A DNA stretch of 64,000 nt, from assembly GCA_047967505.1 (NCBI GenBank), contig CM106538.1; one strand, 5' to 3'. Position 1 is the stretch's first letter, and every line of letters begins with the position of its first letter. Under the pieces are notes generated by a model. It did no database searches. It worked only from the letters and a program-made list of their open reading frames with translations, and was not told where the DNA came from. The position numbers and the translations under genes are program-made. This DNA is from Dipteris shenzhenensis. Lineage: Eukaryota > Polypodiophyta > Polypodiopsida > Gleicheniales. This document shows positions 54,401 through 64,000 of this stretch, one piece after another.

Positions 54401-54965
54401 AAGCCATAATGCCTAAGTGCGCTGTGATACTTTCTTTAATTACACAACTTCCCCTAGAGTAATGCTCTCTTGAAAATTATTTTCATCACTTGCAAACTTC
54501 TCATTTCCATTGGCATTATTGGCCCCAAAAATCCATGTTGGTGCCCCTTTCAGTATTTCTTTTTATTCAATTGGACAGTTCAATTACACAGAACACTACC
54601 CGCAGGTAATTTCCAATAACCTCGGATCCAGCCTAGCCCGGAAACAAACTTGTTGCCCTAACTGGGCCCTGTGGGTGCCAAAACTAGTGCAATCAATCAG
54701 TCCTCATCATGGGACAGGCCAAGCACAGCAAATACAGCATCCAAGAATCAATTTCCTGGTCAACAACATGTACCAATCCCAATATAGGGACAATCCACCT
54801 CAGCCAAAGGGACAAATCCTCAGCAAAATCCAACCTGTATCCACGGAATAGCATGCAGAGGGAGAAGAGGAAAGGGTAATGAAGTAAGGAATCAAGATAG
54901 GTTAGAAGAAACTTGTCTCCACCATGGTAAGGATTAAAAGGAGATTTTGGGGCCCAGTAAGTTTT
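54401..54965. other. No gene recognised
   Basis: A 113-residue open frame at 54510-54851 includes NNMYQSQYRDNPPQPKGQ, which has a gag-linker look, but no family could be named. The LINE inserted just to the right. Confidence 0.35.
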
Positions 54966-54979
54966 AAACATTGAAAATA
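54966..54979. repeat. LINE target-site duplication, 5' copy
   Basis: AAACATTGAAAATA matches exactly the sequence at 61431-61444 after the LINE poly-A tail. Confidence 0.93.
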
Positions 54980-54984
54980 GCAAT

Positions 54985-55615
54985 AAAGCTCCCCGCATCC
55001 AAGAACTGCTGCTGCTCCCCACTCCTCCTGCTCCCCTCCTCACTGCTCTCCTCGCTCCCTGCTGCTGCTGCTCCCCCGCTCCCTGCTGCTCCTCCTGCTC
55101 CCCCCCTCGCTGCCCCCTCCCTTCCCTGCTGCTGCTGCTCCTCTCCCCGCTCCCTGTTGCCTCTCTCCCCACTCCCTGCTGCTTGCCCCCTCCCTTCCCC
55201 TACCTGCCCTCTCCCCCGCACTGCCCCTTCCCCCGCGCTGCAGCCTCCCCCCCCTGCGCTGCAGCCTCCTCCCCCCCCGCGCCCGCTGCTGCCCTGCGCT
55301 GCAGCCTGCTGCTCCCCCCCCGCACCCGCTGCTGCTCTCCCCCGCTGCAGCCTGCTGCTCCCCCCCCCGCTCCTGTTGCTGCTTTCCCCCCGCAGCAGCC
55401 TCTCCTCCCCTCTCCTTCCCCTCTCCTCTACTCCTCTTCTCCCCCTCACCTCCACTCCTCCTCTCCCCTATCTTCCCCTCCTCTTCCCTCCTCCCTTCTT
55501 CATCACCCTCTCCTTCTGGATTACCCCTATTCTCCTATAGGGGTCTCCTGGGATTCAGGAAAGCGGACAGAATTTTATTTTGTGTTTGAATCGGCCAACA
55601 CACCTCGATTGACGA
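54985..55615 (+). promoter_or_regulatory. LINE 5' UTR, CTG/CCC-rich
   Basis: About 600 bp of CTGCTGCTCC and CCCCCGC units, almost free of A. LINE internal promoters lie in the 5' UTR, so this is the likely promoter region. Open frames in it on both strands (54971-55540, 54964-55455) are composition artefacts. Confidence 0.65.
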
Positions 55616-56975
55616 TTGGGTTTCCATTCAATCAATCCGTCTCCGCTCACACCGGCCGCGAGAATTGTCACTTTTTCAAAAGATGAGCTACAGCAGTTGC
55701 AAAAGGATTTCGAACATGAGTGTTCCACGACTCTCTTCGCACGCATTCATGGTTCACACCCCTCCAGGTTACAAGCTAGAGATTGGATGCTATCGGCGCT
55801 TCCTCAGGACCTCGCCCCCCACCTCAAGGATGTTCGTTTGTTGGGACGGGGTTTCTTTCAAGTGTGCCTAGATTCCCCGGACGTCACGAGAGACCTGCTA
55901 CAGGCCGGGTTTCTACTTCTAGGCTACAGGAGGATCTTCTTGTTTCCTTTCCAACTGGGATTTGACCCAGTTGAAGAGGACAAGCAGGGAGTTTCTGTTT
56001 TCATCAGGTTCCCTGGTCTTCCCTCAGTTTATCACCGGCTTGTTTCAGTTATTGGCGAGAGGTTTGGTGTGGTGGCAAAGATCCCCCCTCTCCCTGGCGA
56101 GCCCTCTTCGGCTGCTGAGGCGGTCATGATGGACGGGGTTCCCAGGGTTAGGGTCATTGTCCAGGACCCCAATATTTCAGATGACCACATCATGTTACAG
56201 CGACCCGATGGGTCTTTCTTCCACCAGAGATTTGAGGTTGCAGGTCGGCAAGACCAGTGCAGGATTTGCAGACCCTCGGGGCACTTCGCCAGAGATTGCC
56301 CAAAGAAGAAAAAGAGGCCCACAAAGCAACCAGCTCGTACTAGCTTACGACAGAGAGCTGGAGCGCTCCACGGACACGGCCTCAGACACAGGCTCCCCCC
56401 TCTCCTAGGGCTACTCGAGTCCCTTCGGCACCCGGCGCCACCGCTGGCCCATGGTGGGTTCCGATCACGGCTAGGCCCTCTACTCTAGTTCACTCCTCCT
56501 CCTCTTCGGAGGCTACCCCCTTGGAGCCACAGGAGGAGACTACTGTTCAGGAGCCTTGTTCGACTCCACCCTTGGATCAGGCTATACCTTCCTCAGCAGC
56601 GCAGGTTGTTGGCACCTCGTCTACACCACTTTTTGATAAGGATCCAATACAGGTGCCTCCCTCTTTGGACAGAGGGAAGGGGGTTTTACATTCTCTTCCT
56701 GCTTCGGTAGGAATCCTTGGTACCCCCTCCCCAGGATTGGCTCAGCGGAACTCTTTTTCCGCTTTGGAGGACCTCTCTAGCCTCCCAGATGATGATTTTG
56801 TACCCTCTACTTTTGGAGAGCCAGTTATCGGCTTCCCTGTTGAGAGATCCTTCTCTCTCACCTGTGGACTTTCCTCCCCTTGGACCTCGTGTGTATGGCA
56901 GGAGGTCTGCTCCGGTAGAGGCTTCTGTTTCCACCACCAGGTCGGGTAAGGTATTCCAACCCACTTCCTCCGGCG
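55616..56975 (+). pseudogene. LINE ORF1, nucleic-acid-binding protein
   Basis: The frame from ATG 55616 runs to 56488. Residues of about 70-185 (LLGRGFFQVCLDSPD, FPFQLGFDPVEEDK, VSVFIRFPGLP) match the DUF4283-type domain of plant LINE ORF1. CRICRPSGHFARDC is an intact CCHC knuckle, followed by a basic stretch (PKKKKRPTK). After about 56330 the natural continuation shifts to another frame (PPSPRATRVPSAPG, then the open frame from 56521), and after about 56850 to a third (SVSTTRSGKVFQP, to at least 56975). So there are at least two frameshifts in the Pro/Ser-rich C-terminal half. The protein would coat LINE RNA. An alternative start is possible upstream because the frame is open there. Confidence 0.78.
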
Positions 56976-59900
56976 ATGAGGATAGCCAGTTGGAATATAC
57001 AGGGATTGGGCGGCATCCCTCATCGCCGTCGCAGACAGCTGATCAGGAATCAGCTCCATCCAGGTGTTTCAGGTGGTTCCCTAGACATTCTTTTTCTTCA
57101 GGAACACAAACTGGATATCAGAGATTGCTCCAAGTCAGGTAAGCTGCTCTCAGGCCGGACTTTTTGGCTTCCTGCCTTGGGAACCAGAGGAGGTACATGC
57201 ATTTCAGTTTCAGACTCTGTTCTCCCTCTGGTCATTGGATACGGTACCATAACCCCCTCCAGGGCCCAGTGGGTTTTACTTCTGATTCACGGACGTAAGG
57301 TTGGTTTCCTCAACCTTTATGCTCCGAACAACAGAGGGGACCGTGTTTTGTTTTGGAAAGAGTTGCTCTCGTGGGCTAACATTGCGGATTCATGGATTAT
57401 TAGAGGTGACTTCAACATGGTTGAGGCACCTTCGGATAAGAAAGGGGGTAGAGAAGGTGGTATCCACTCCCTTGAGAGAGCAAGCTGGGATGCCTTCTTG
57501 TTCAGGTTCAGTGGCAGAGATGTTTGGTCAGATGATGCATTTCTTGTTCAGTCTCAGTCACTTTTGTTTTCATGGTCGAACCATAGAGTGCAGATGCCTA
57601 TCCATGCTCGGATTGACAGATTCTATGTGGGTGACTGGGCTCTTGACAGAGGGGGGACAGTTTGCATTGCACCCGGTGTTTCCACTTCAGACTATTTTCC
57701 GGTAATTTTGTCCATTTCAGAGCCTCATCTGAGAGGACGTTCTCACAGTATCAGGATCCCAGACGCCTTATACACGGATGAGACTCTCACAGAGGCAGTG
57801 TTGGAGATCTAGGTTTCTCATATGCAGGGGGGGTGGCCGGTCCTTCACATGTGGCCACAGCACTTGACAGTATCAGCGACTTCTATCACTCAGTTGCTAG
57901 TGCTCGGCGTGGTGAGGTACTCAGGCGAGAGATCGGTATCGGCCAGCAGTTGGCAGCCCTTCAGAGGGAGGAGCAGAAACGACCTTCAGATGCTTGGATA
58001 CAGGAGCGCCTTGCTACGGCAAGGGCTCACTTATAGACCTTGCTTGATCAGAGAGCAGAGTATGCCTTCCATGCACGGGAGTATGCCTTCCATGCACGGG
58101 AGTCCTTTTGGATACAGATGGGAGGGAGAGTCAATAAACACTTTTTCTCTACACTTGGTCCCAGACGTAGTAGAGAGAGTGTCAGGCAGCTTATTGACTC
58201 TGATGGCGTTTTGCAGCCCCATCCGGAGACCGTCATGCATTTAGCGACAGATTTTTATACCTCCCTTCTTTCCGCAGATCCGAACTCACCGGCCAGAGAG
58301 GTGGCTAGAGATGAAGTTTGGCATAGTTTACCTGTGTTGGTCACCCCAGAGATGTTATGCTCACTTGATGCACGCTTTACCAACACAGAATTCAAGACTG
58401 CTCTTTCTGCCCTTCATAAGGGCAAGTGCCCTGGTTCCGATGGTCTTACTCCCTCTTTTTTTATAGCCTTTTGGGATATGATAGGTAATCATATTACTTC
58501 AGCCCTGCAGGGCATTTGGGACTCGGGCGAGATGCCTGACTCACTGACCGAGGGACTCATTCACCTTATCCCGAAAGGTGGCAACAGGAATTTTGTATCC
58601 CATTGGAGACCCATCACTCTTTTGGGCACTCTTTACAAAATCCTTGCCAAGGCGATCAGCATCCGACTACAGCCCCTTCTTCCAGATCTCATCCATGATA
58701 CTCAGACAGGCTTTGCGCATGGCAGGAGCATTTTTGATAATATCTTTTCCTTTTGGGAAGCCACAGAGTGGGCTATGCAGAGTGGACAGAGGCTAGCAGT
58801 TTTACTCTTGGACTTCGAGAAAGCCTATGACAGAGTAGATTGGGGTTTTCTTGAGGGCACTCTTCTACGGTTTTGATTTTCAGATGCTTGGATCAGAGGG
58901 GTGGCCTCCCTTTACAGATCAGCCCACAGCCAGGTTTTGATTGGAGGGGTAAGGGGTGACAGGTTTCAAATTTCCAGATCAGTTCGTCAGGGATGTCCTT
59001 TAGCCCCCTTCCTCTTCTTTTTGTGGCAGAAGCTATAGTATCTTCCTTAGATCTCAGGCTGAGCTTTTTGGGCTGAGACTGCCCTTGAGACAGGAGCAGG
59101 AGCAGGAGCTTTTTGACTGTGAATTGGCTGATGACACTACTATTTTTATTCAGGCCTCCTTGCAGTCACTTGATTCTTTCCGGACAGCCTTGGATATTTT
59201 TTGCTCAGCTGCCGGGACACACATTAACTGGCATAAATCCTTTGGCTTTGGGATCAGTGATGAAGACACTCCAGGCCAGGGAGTTGACATTGGTTTTTCT
59301 TGGATTCAGAGGGGTGTTCCTATCAGGTATTTGGGATGCCAGGTAGGATTGGACATCTCTCCAGCACAGCAGTTTGCCCCAGTACTAGAAAGTATAAGGA
59401 AAAAGCTCCTTTTATGGAGCTCTGCCAAACTCGACCTTGCATCTAGAGTTGTGGTAGTGAACCAGGTTCTCTTGGCCACCTCCTCGTTCGTGTGTTCTTG
59501 CTGGTGCCGGTCTAGGGATTGCATCACTCAGCTCATCAGAGCAGTCAGGAATTTTTTATGGAGTGGACTTGATGGCACAGCAGATGTTGCAGCAAGGGTG
59601 GCCTGGGAGACTATTATTCTACCTACATGTGAAGGGGGCCTTAATGTCATTGACCCGGACTTGCAGTGTAGGGCTTTGCTTTGTAAGGTGGTGGTGAGGG
59701 GACTCATGCCTGGGTAGGAACCTTGGAAGGATTTCTTTTTTGGACGCATTCACGCTTGCACACCAACCTTGGGAGATGATTGGGTGGACAGCCCTCGATG
59801 GATTTTCACATCAGCCCCTCTCAGATCTCCTGCCTCTCCTCTCATGACTGCCATCCTGAAAGCTTGGGGGAGCTTCAGGAACACTCTTCGAAGGATTCCA

Positions 59901-61334
59901 CCTTCTACCGTCGAAGAGATTGATAGGCAGCCGATCATTTGGAATGATAGCATTCTTGACGAGCATGCCAGACCACTGGGCACTTCCCATTACATGCAGT
60001 GGTCTAAATGGGAGAGAGGCCCCGCCTACACAGTAGGCACTTGGAAATCTTTAATTAGGCTACCTGTGGATCAGAGACAGCAGTCCGTGAGTCACCTCAG
60101 AGGGGTAGCACGCAAGATTCAGCAGATAGATGCAACCATCCCGGTGGAATGGACAGTTGAGCTGCCTATTACTTCCACCACTTGGATGGGGGCTTTTTCA
60201 AGGACATCAGTTCCTTTACAGGTGATCGCTCTCTGAGGTCTAGGGGAAGACGCACTAGTCTTTGATGTTGGGGATGGAGGTTTACTTTCTACATCCAAGG
60301 ATGGCATTCTTCTTGAGGTTGCCTTTCAACCTGTCAGGATTGCTGGTTTTGTGGACCTTGGAGCGGGCTTGCAGTGGTACTTAGACCCCGACCCTCTGCA
60401 CTTGGCCTTGGGATCCTGGAGGTTGTGGTTATATGGAGGTGCACCTATCAGGTGCTTGCAGTGGGACCCAGGAGAGTGGAAATGGAAAGATCATGGGCAC
60501 CAAGAGAGGGGGATTTCCTTCTTTCATTTCACGATTGGTAATGCCAGGAGGTTTCAGCTGAACAGTAGGGGTTGGATTCCCTCCAGAGCCCCCCATTGGG
60601 AAAGCTTCTTCATCACCGCAAACTTGCGTAGAAATTTTTGGAGGCGGCTCTGGAAATCCCTCAGAAATAGAAAGATCACTCTTTTCTTTTGGCTTTCTAT
60701 TCATGAAGGGATCGCAGTGAACCTGTGGAGATCACAATTTGGGGCTGATCCCACTTGTCCTCGATGCCATTCTGCAGAGGAGTCAGTGCGACATTGCCTT
60801 TGGGACTGCAGTCAGGCGAGGACTGTTTGGAAAGGGATTGCTCGGATACTCAGCATCTTTCACACTTCCCCTTTCTTCATGACTTGGGGCTCGATCGCAT
60901 GGTTATCTCTTACCGGGCCCCAGGTGTTTTATGAGGGTGAGCCTTCTTCTTGGGCACTCTCGATCCGCCGGCAGGTGATAGAGCCCTGCTCTCTACAGGA
61001 TGTACCACTTACTCCCTTTAGAGCTTCTCATGTTTCAGTGGACACCTCTTGGGAGATTTTGGCTAGCATTTCCTCTTGGCACATTTGGAGAGCCAGATGT
61101 ACTGAGGCCTTGGATGGCACCCAGATACACCCAGTACAGGTGTTCACGGGTATTTGGTCTGACACGGTTCACACTTTGATAGCCATATGGGCTAGCATGC
61201 AGGGCCCTTCACGGGCAGCCTCTTCTATAAGGACTTTATTTCTTCGAGTTTGGAGAGGTTCTCCCTTTTTCTCAGAGGTTTCTACCGGATTGAGATGGCA
61301 CTATCAGCCTCAATCCTTTCTTTTTGGCTCTTGA
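56976..61334 (+). pseudogene. LINE ORF2: endonuclease, reverse transcriptase, Cys/His tail
   Basis: Endonuclease (56976-57750) has MRIASWNIQG, LQEHKL, LNLYAPN and RGDFN. The final box reads SDYFPV where SDH is expected, so the catalytic His is replaced by Tyr. A TAG (57810) and a frame change at a G7 run (57827-57833) follow. RT (58380-59160) has GSDGLTPSFF, LIPKGGNRNFVSHWRPITLL, QTGFAHGRSIFDNI, LLLDFEKAYDRVDWGF, RQGCPLAPFLFF and the catalytic LADDT. Stops at 58034 (TAG) and 58874 (TGA) interrupt it. A second frame change near 59000-59085 restores the original frame, which continues to 61334 with only TAG 59715 and TGA 60234. CPRCHSAEESVRHCLWDC (about 60750) is the zf-RVT tail motif. No RNase H domain was recognised. 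Inactive. Confidence 0.88.
58060..58101 (+). repeat. Perfect 21-bp in-frame tandem duplication in LINE ORF2
   Basis: GTATGCCTTCCATGCACGGG occurs twice in a row with a 21-bp period, giving EYAFHAREYAFHARES. The frame is kept. Confidence 0.95.
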
Positions 61335-61430
61335 GCTTTTCGTGCATTGCATGATGTATCCCGTATGGAGCTTGCTCTAACGGTTTTTCTTTAATACTTA
61401 ATAGAAGTCTCTTTTTGCCCCAAAAAAAAA

Positions 61431-61444
61431 AAACATTGAAAATA
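61431..61444. repeat. LINE target-site duplication, 3' copy
   Basis: Exact copy of 54966-54979, just after the A tail. The first A residues are ambiguous between tail and duplication. Confidence 0.93.
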
Positions 61445-63070
61445 AAAGGGTTGACAGAAGGGAAATAATCAAGATTACATCTCTTTTTCCATCAAGAGGG
61501 GAGTTTGTTCAAGACATAAAATCTAGGAGTTTGATGTTGGAAAGATTAGATCAATAGGGATTCAAGGTTTATAACATGAATTTGGGTTTGGAGAAAAGAG
61601 TGAGAGTAGATCTAAGTTTTGAATGTAAGGGATCAAAGAGAATTTTAGGTTTAAAAGGAGTTTAAAGTTGAGAAATATTATTGTGGAGTGGAATAGTAGT
61701 AGGAGAACATGGGAGAAGAGTAAAAGAAATTAGGAAGTAGGTAGAGACAATGAGAAGAGGGACAGACTATGGCAGGGACTATGGGAAAAGACGAGGGATT
61801 GTGTAAAGGGACATGGGTGATTGCAGTTGCACAAAACGAGAAGATTAAGAGTAGGAGTAGGATGATTATTAGGTTAAGGAGACTATGGGTGATTGCAATT
61901 GTACAAAGGAGAAAGAGTGAGAGTAGGAGTAGGAGGATTAAAAGGTTTAGGAGTGGGGGTTGCAAACAAGAGCATGAACTTAGTACATAGTTGGGAGTGC
62001 AAGGCGTAGGATGACTTGAGTGAGTGCACAAGTACACAAAAAGTGAGTTGAACACAAGCACTAAAAGAGTGTTGGGTTCATTCCTACAAGAGAGATTTAT
62101 ATATGAGTTTTGATGCTCTCTTTAGAATTATTCTCTCTAGAATCTCATATTAATCCGTCCCTTACATGTCTTGCATTGTCTTGGAATAATCAAAACTCAA
62201 TTTGGAGCTTAGAACAAAAGTTCTTATGCTAGCTTTATCATGCAACACTCTAGTGAACCCTCTCACCCTCTCTCTTACTAGATCTAGTCTTCTTTATCTA
62301 ACAAGAACATTGAAATTCTTTAAAAGCATCTAGATGTAGTTGAGAGTGTTGTGGTCAAATCTATCAAATATTCTCACATTTAATTTATTACAACCAGAGC
62401 TTTGCTACTATCAAACACAGTCGAAGCTAAGGTAGGGGAGAAGGAGCTCATAGGTGGGCATAGTGTTCTCATCACTTATTCTCAGGAGCTCGTCAAATTT
62501 TGTAAAAGCTTCTATTAGAAGCCTACACCATGAAGGAAAGAACCCAAGCCAAGATGGAGGCAATAAATGAGTGCATAAACACCAACCCCACTTTATTTGA
62601 AGGACAAGAAGGCATATTAAGTCTATTGAGCTCTACAAAAGTATGAAAGAGATGAATAACGATATAGTCCCCATCATGGACGGCCTACTGAGAATATAAA
62701 GAGAATTGACAACGAAGCTTGCCAAAAAGAAACCCATTTAATCAAGACACATCACCCTACTCAATGTCTCCTTAAACCATCAACAAAGTGCTTAGTAAGA
62801 AATCACCTAGTATTGAGTAAAATCATCAAAATTTCTTGATCTATTTTCCCAAACACATATATATCCTAGATACTAGGAGAATTTGCTCATTTTATTGACA
62901 CATTGAAGATTTATTTTGCGCTTCACTTTTTGTCATGAACATTACATACTAAATAAAATTCATAAATTGACTCCTCCATGATGGACGATTCAATGCCAAT
63001 TTCAAAATCAAATTTTAAACTCACATGGCGATTCCAAAGTGGGACAAAAGAATGGTGTGTATGTGTAATT
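61445..63070. other. No gene recognised
   Basis: Purine-rich repeats (GAGTAGGAGTAGGA) at 61850-61950 and AT-rich DNA. Sequence near 62385-62410 (ATTACAACCAGAGCTTTGC) resembles a decayed primer-binding site, and a frame with EERTQAKMEAINECINTNPT-like content near 62540 may be gag debris, but the support is weak. Confidence 0.4.
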
Positions 63071-63073
63071 TTT

Positions 63074-64000
63074 TCATCCATGATTATATTTTTCCCTTAG
63101 TTTGTTATGTAGATTGAGCATGGTCAATTGCTTCCACATAATTCTGAATATGCAACTGCAATTCCCGATGATCGGAGTGACGAGAGTGACCAACTCGGGA
63201 TTAGCAATGTTTGCTTCACACTGAGCTCCCATATCTTCTGCACGTATACCCAACTTTGCTGCGATCTCAGGTGAAATGAAATTCCCTCGAGCTCCCGAAT
63301 CAAAGAAACTAAGACACGATTGATCCCTGATCTTTCCCCCAGCCTTGCATTTCCTCTTTATGTTCATGCTTTTCCTCTGAAAAAGCCTTCCTCTTCCGAT
63401 AAGGACATTCATGGGCTTTATGGCCTTCCTGCTTGCAAATAAAACACTTGTGGGCTTCAAACAGTGCCTGCTTCTCCTAGGGAGACAATCGAGGTCGTGA
63501 CAAAGGCTTTCCACGCCTCTGGCCTGCAACAAAGGCTGATTTTGCTGGTTTTTCGAACCACTTAGCCTTTATTAAATCCCTGGCATTACCTTTGTTTCCC
63601 AAGCTGTTTTTGAACCCACTGATCCGTCTGCATCAAAGCATATGCTATATTTGCATTCTCTATGAGTTGGGACAGATTTGTCACCTACGTTTTTGTGCAA
63701 TAATCCCTTCTCTCTTTAGGCAATCCTCAACAGTATTTCTCAACCTGCTCAGAGAAGGGAACCTGACAGTAAGAACTGACAGGTAACAAGGCATCCCAAA
63801 ATCTCTTGTTTTATTCATCCAAATTTCTGCAACCCTCTGCATTAAGCTGATGCACTGAGTCATAATGTCCACTTCAAAACGTGGTCGTCAGCCATGCCAC
63901 CTTAAAAAACTGCTTAAACTTGACCCATGTCGCGGGAGCTTTTCATTGCAAAAGTAAATTAGTCTACCAGTGAAGGGCATTACCCTTCAAGAAAGTGGCA
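63074..64000 (-). pseudogene. Ty3/Gypsy gag-protease fragment, runs off the window
   Basis: Minus strand. The window edge begins inside gag (FLKGNALHW, then APATWVKFKQFFKVAWL), typical of Ty3/Gypsy capsid. A CCHC knuckle CFICKQEGHKAHEC (about 63455-63415) is intact in one frame. The retropepsin box FFDSGARGNFISPEIAAKLG (about 63310-63245) lies in another, so a frameshift separates them. In-frame TAGs occur in gag (after ALHW) and just before the knuckle. The protease would cut the polyprotein. RT and integrase should lie further to the left but are absent, so the element is truncated near 63074. The rest of gag is outside the window. Confidence 0.85.

Larger units (their letters stand above)
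54980..61430 (+). mobile_element. Full-length LINE retrotransposon
   Basis: A 6.45-kb element bounded by 14-bp direct repeats, with a CT/GC-rich 5' UTR (54980-55615), ORF1 (zinc-knuckle protein), ORF2 (endonuclease, reverse transcriptase, Cys/His tail) and a 3' poly-A tail (61422-61433, partly shared with the duplication). The perfect target-site duplication shows insertion by target-primed reverse transcription at full length. Five in-frame stops (two of them TAG codons at 57810 and 58034) and several frameshifts show it is now inactive. It contrasts with its AT-rich surroundings in base composition. Confidence 0.93.

Noticed and set aside
54964-55686. Open frames of 160-190 residues on both strands
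   Set aside because: They lie in the CTG/CCC-rich LINE 5' UTR and consist of Pro/Leu/Ala or Gly/Arg/Gln repeats, a composition effect.
55616-56488. C-terminal end of the ORF1 frame after about residue 240
   Set aside because: The sequence after the basic stretch reads as Leu/Arg/His-rich nonsense there, while a Pro/Ser-rich continuation appears in another frame, so the end at 56488 is taken as a frameshift artefact.
1-64000. tRNA or rRNA genes
   Set aside because: I looked for the GGTTCGA-type T-loop with paired arms and for rRNA core motifs and found none that fold convincingly. A covariance search would be decisive.

Overview
This is a stretch of land-plant nuclear DNA made mostly of transposable elements and their debris, with one intact-looking host gene. 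The plant assignment rests on what is seen: an R2R3-MYB gene with the standard three-exon structure, CACTA (En/Spm-type) DNA transposons, Copia LTR elements primed by initiator-Met tRNA, a plant-type LINE, and a plant WD40 (JINGUBANG-like) pseudogene. The style of the LINE and Copia proteins suggests a fern or another large-genome non-seed plant. That is an inference from memory of such sequences and was not tested.

Layout. 0.9-2.8 kb holds LTR-retroelement debris on both strands. 3.2-3.5 kb is a MITE. 3.8-5.2 kb is the 5' end of a Copia element (LTR, primer-binding site, intact gag start), cut off in gag. 7.13-9.88 kb is a truncated, internally deleted CACTA element (copy 1). 10.28-10.50 kb is a diverged MITE. 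10.95-12.27 kb is a nearly perfect 660-bp tandem duplication. 13.88-15.08 kb is the R2R3-MYB gene. 15.42-25.34 kb is a complete-ended CACTA element (copy 2). Its two genes are divergent: a broken TNP2-type transposase on the minus strand and a TNPA-like gene on the plus strand, with a 2.2-kb pyrimidine/hairpin minisatellite in the plus-strand leader. Copy 2 also carries a nested MITE.

25.4-49.8 kb is gene-poor. It contains foldback elements, tandem repeats (29.4, 31.5-32.7, 33.0-33.96, 36-37 kb), a Copia gag relic (30.7 kb), a highly decayed third CACTA relic (about 37.4-40.3 kb), a JINGUBANG-like WD40 pseudogene (43.6-44.2 kb), LINE-ORF1-like fragments (46.5-47.05 kb) and a long inverted repeat (48.1-48.6 kb). 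49.86-53.85 kb is a degenerate Copia element, followed by another Copia gag/protease piece (53.86-54.4 kb). 54.98-61.43 kb is a full-length LINE bounded by a 14-bp target-site duplication. 63.07-64.0 kb is a minus-strand Ty3/Gypsy gag-protease fragment that runs off the window.

Most notable: in CACTA copy 2 one 14-bp palindrome (TCGCTATATAGCGA) is clustered at both subterminal ends and again, at about 31-bp spacing, in the gap between the two divergent genes. The decayed relic near 38-40 kb repeats this centre-plus-terminus plan with a different motif. This suggests a family-wide design in which the transposon's end-binding protein may also control its own divergent promoter. No CRISPR, rRNA, tRNA or bacterial-type operon was seen.
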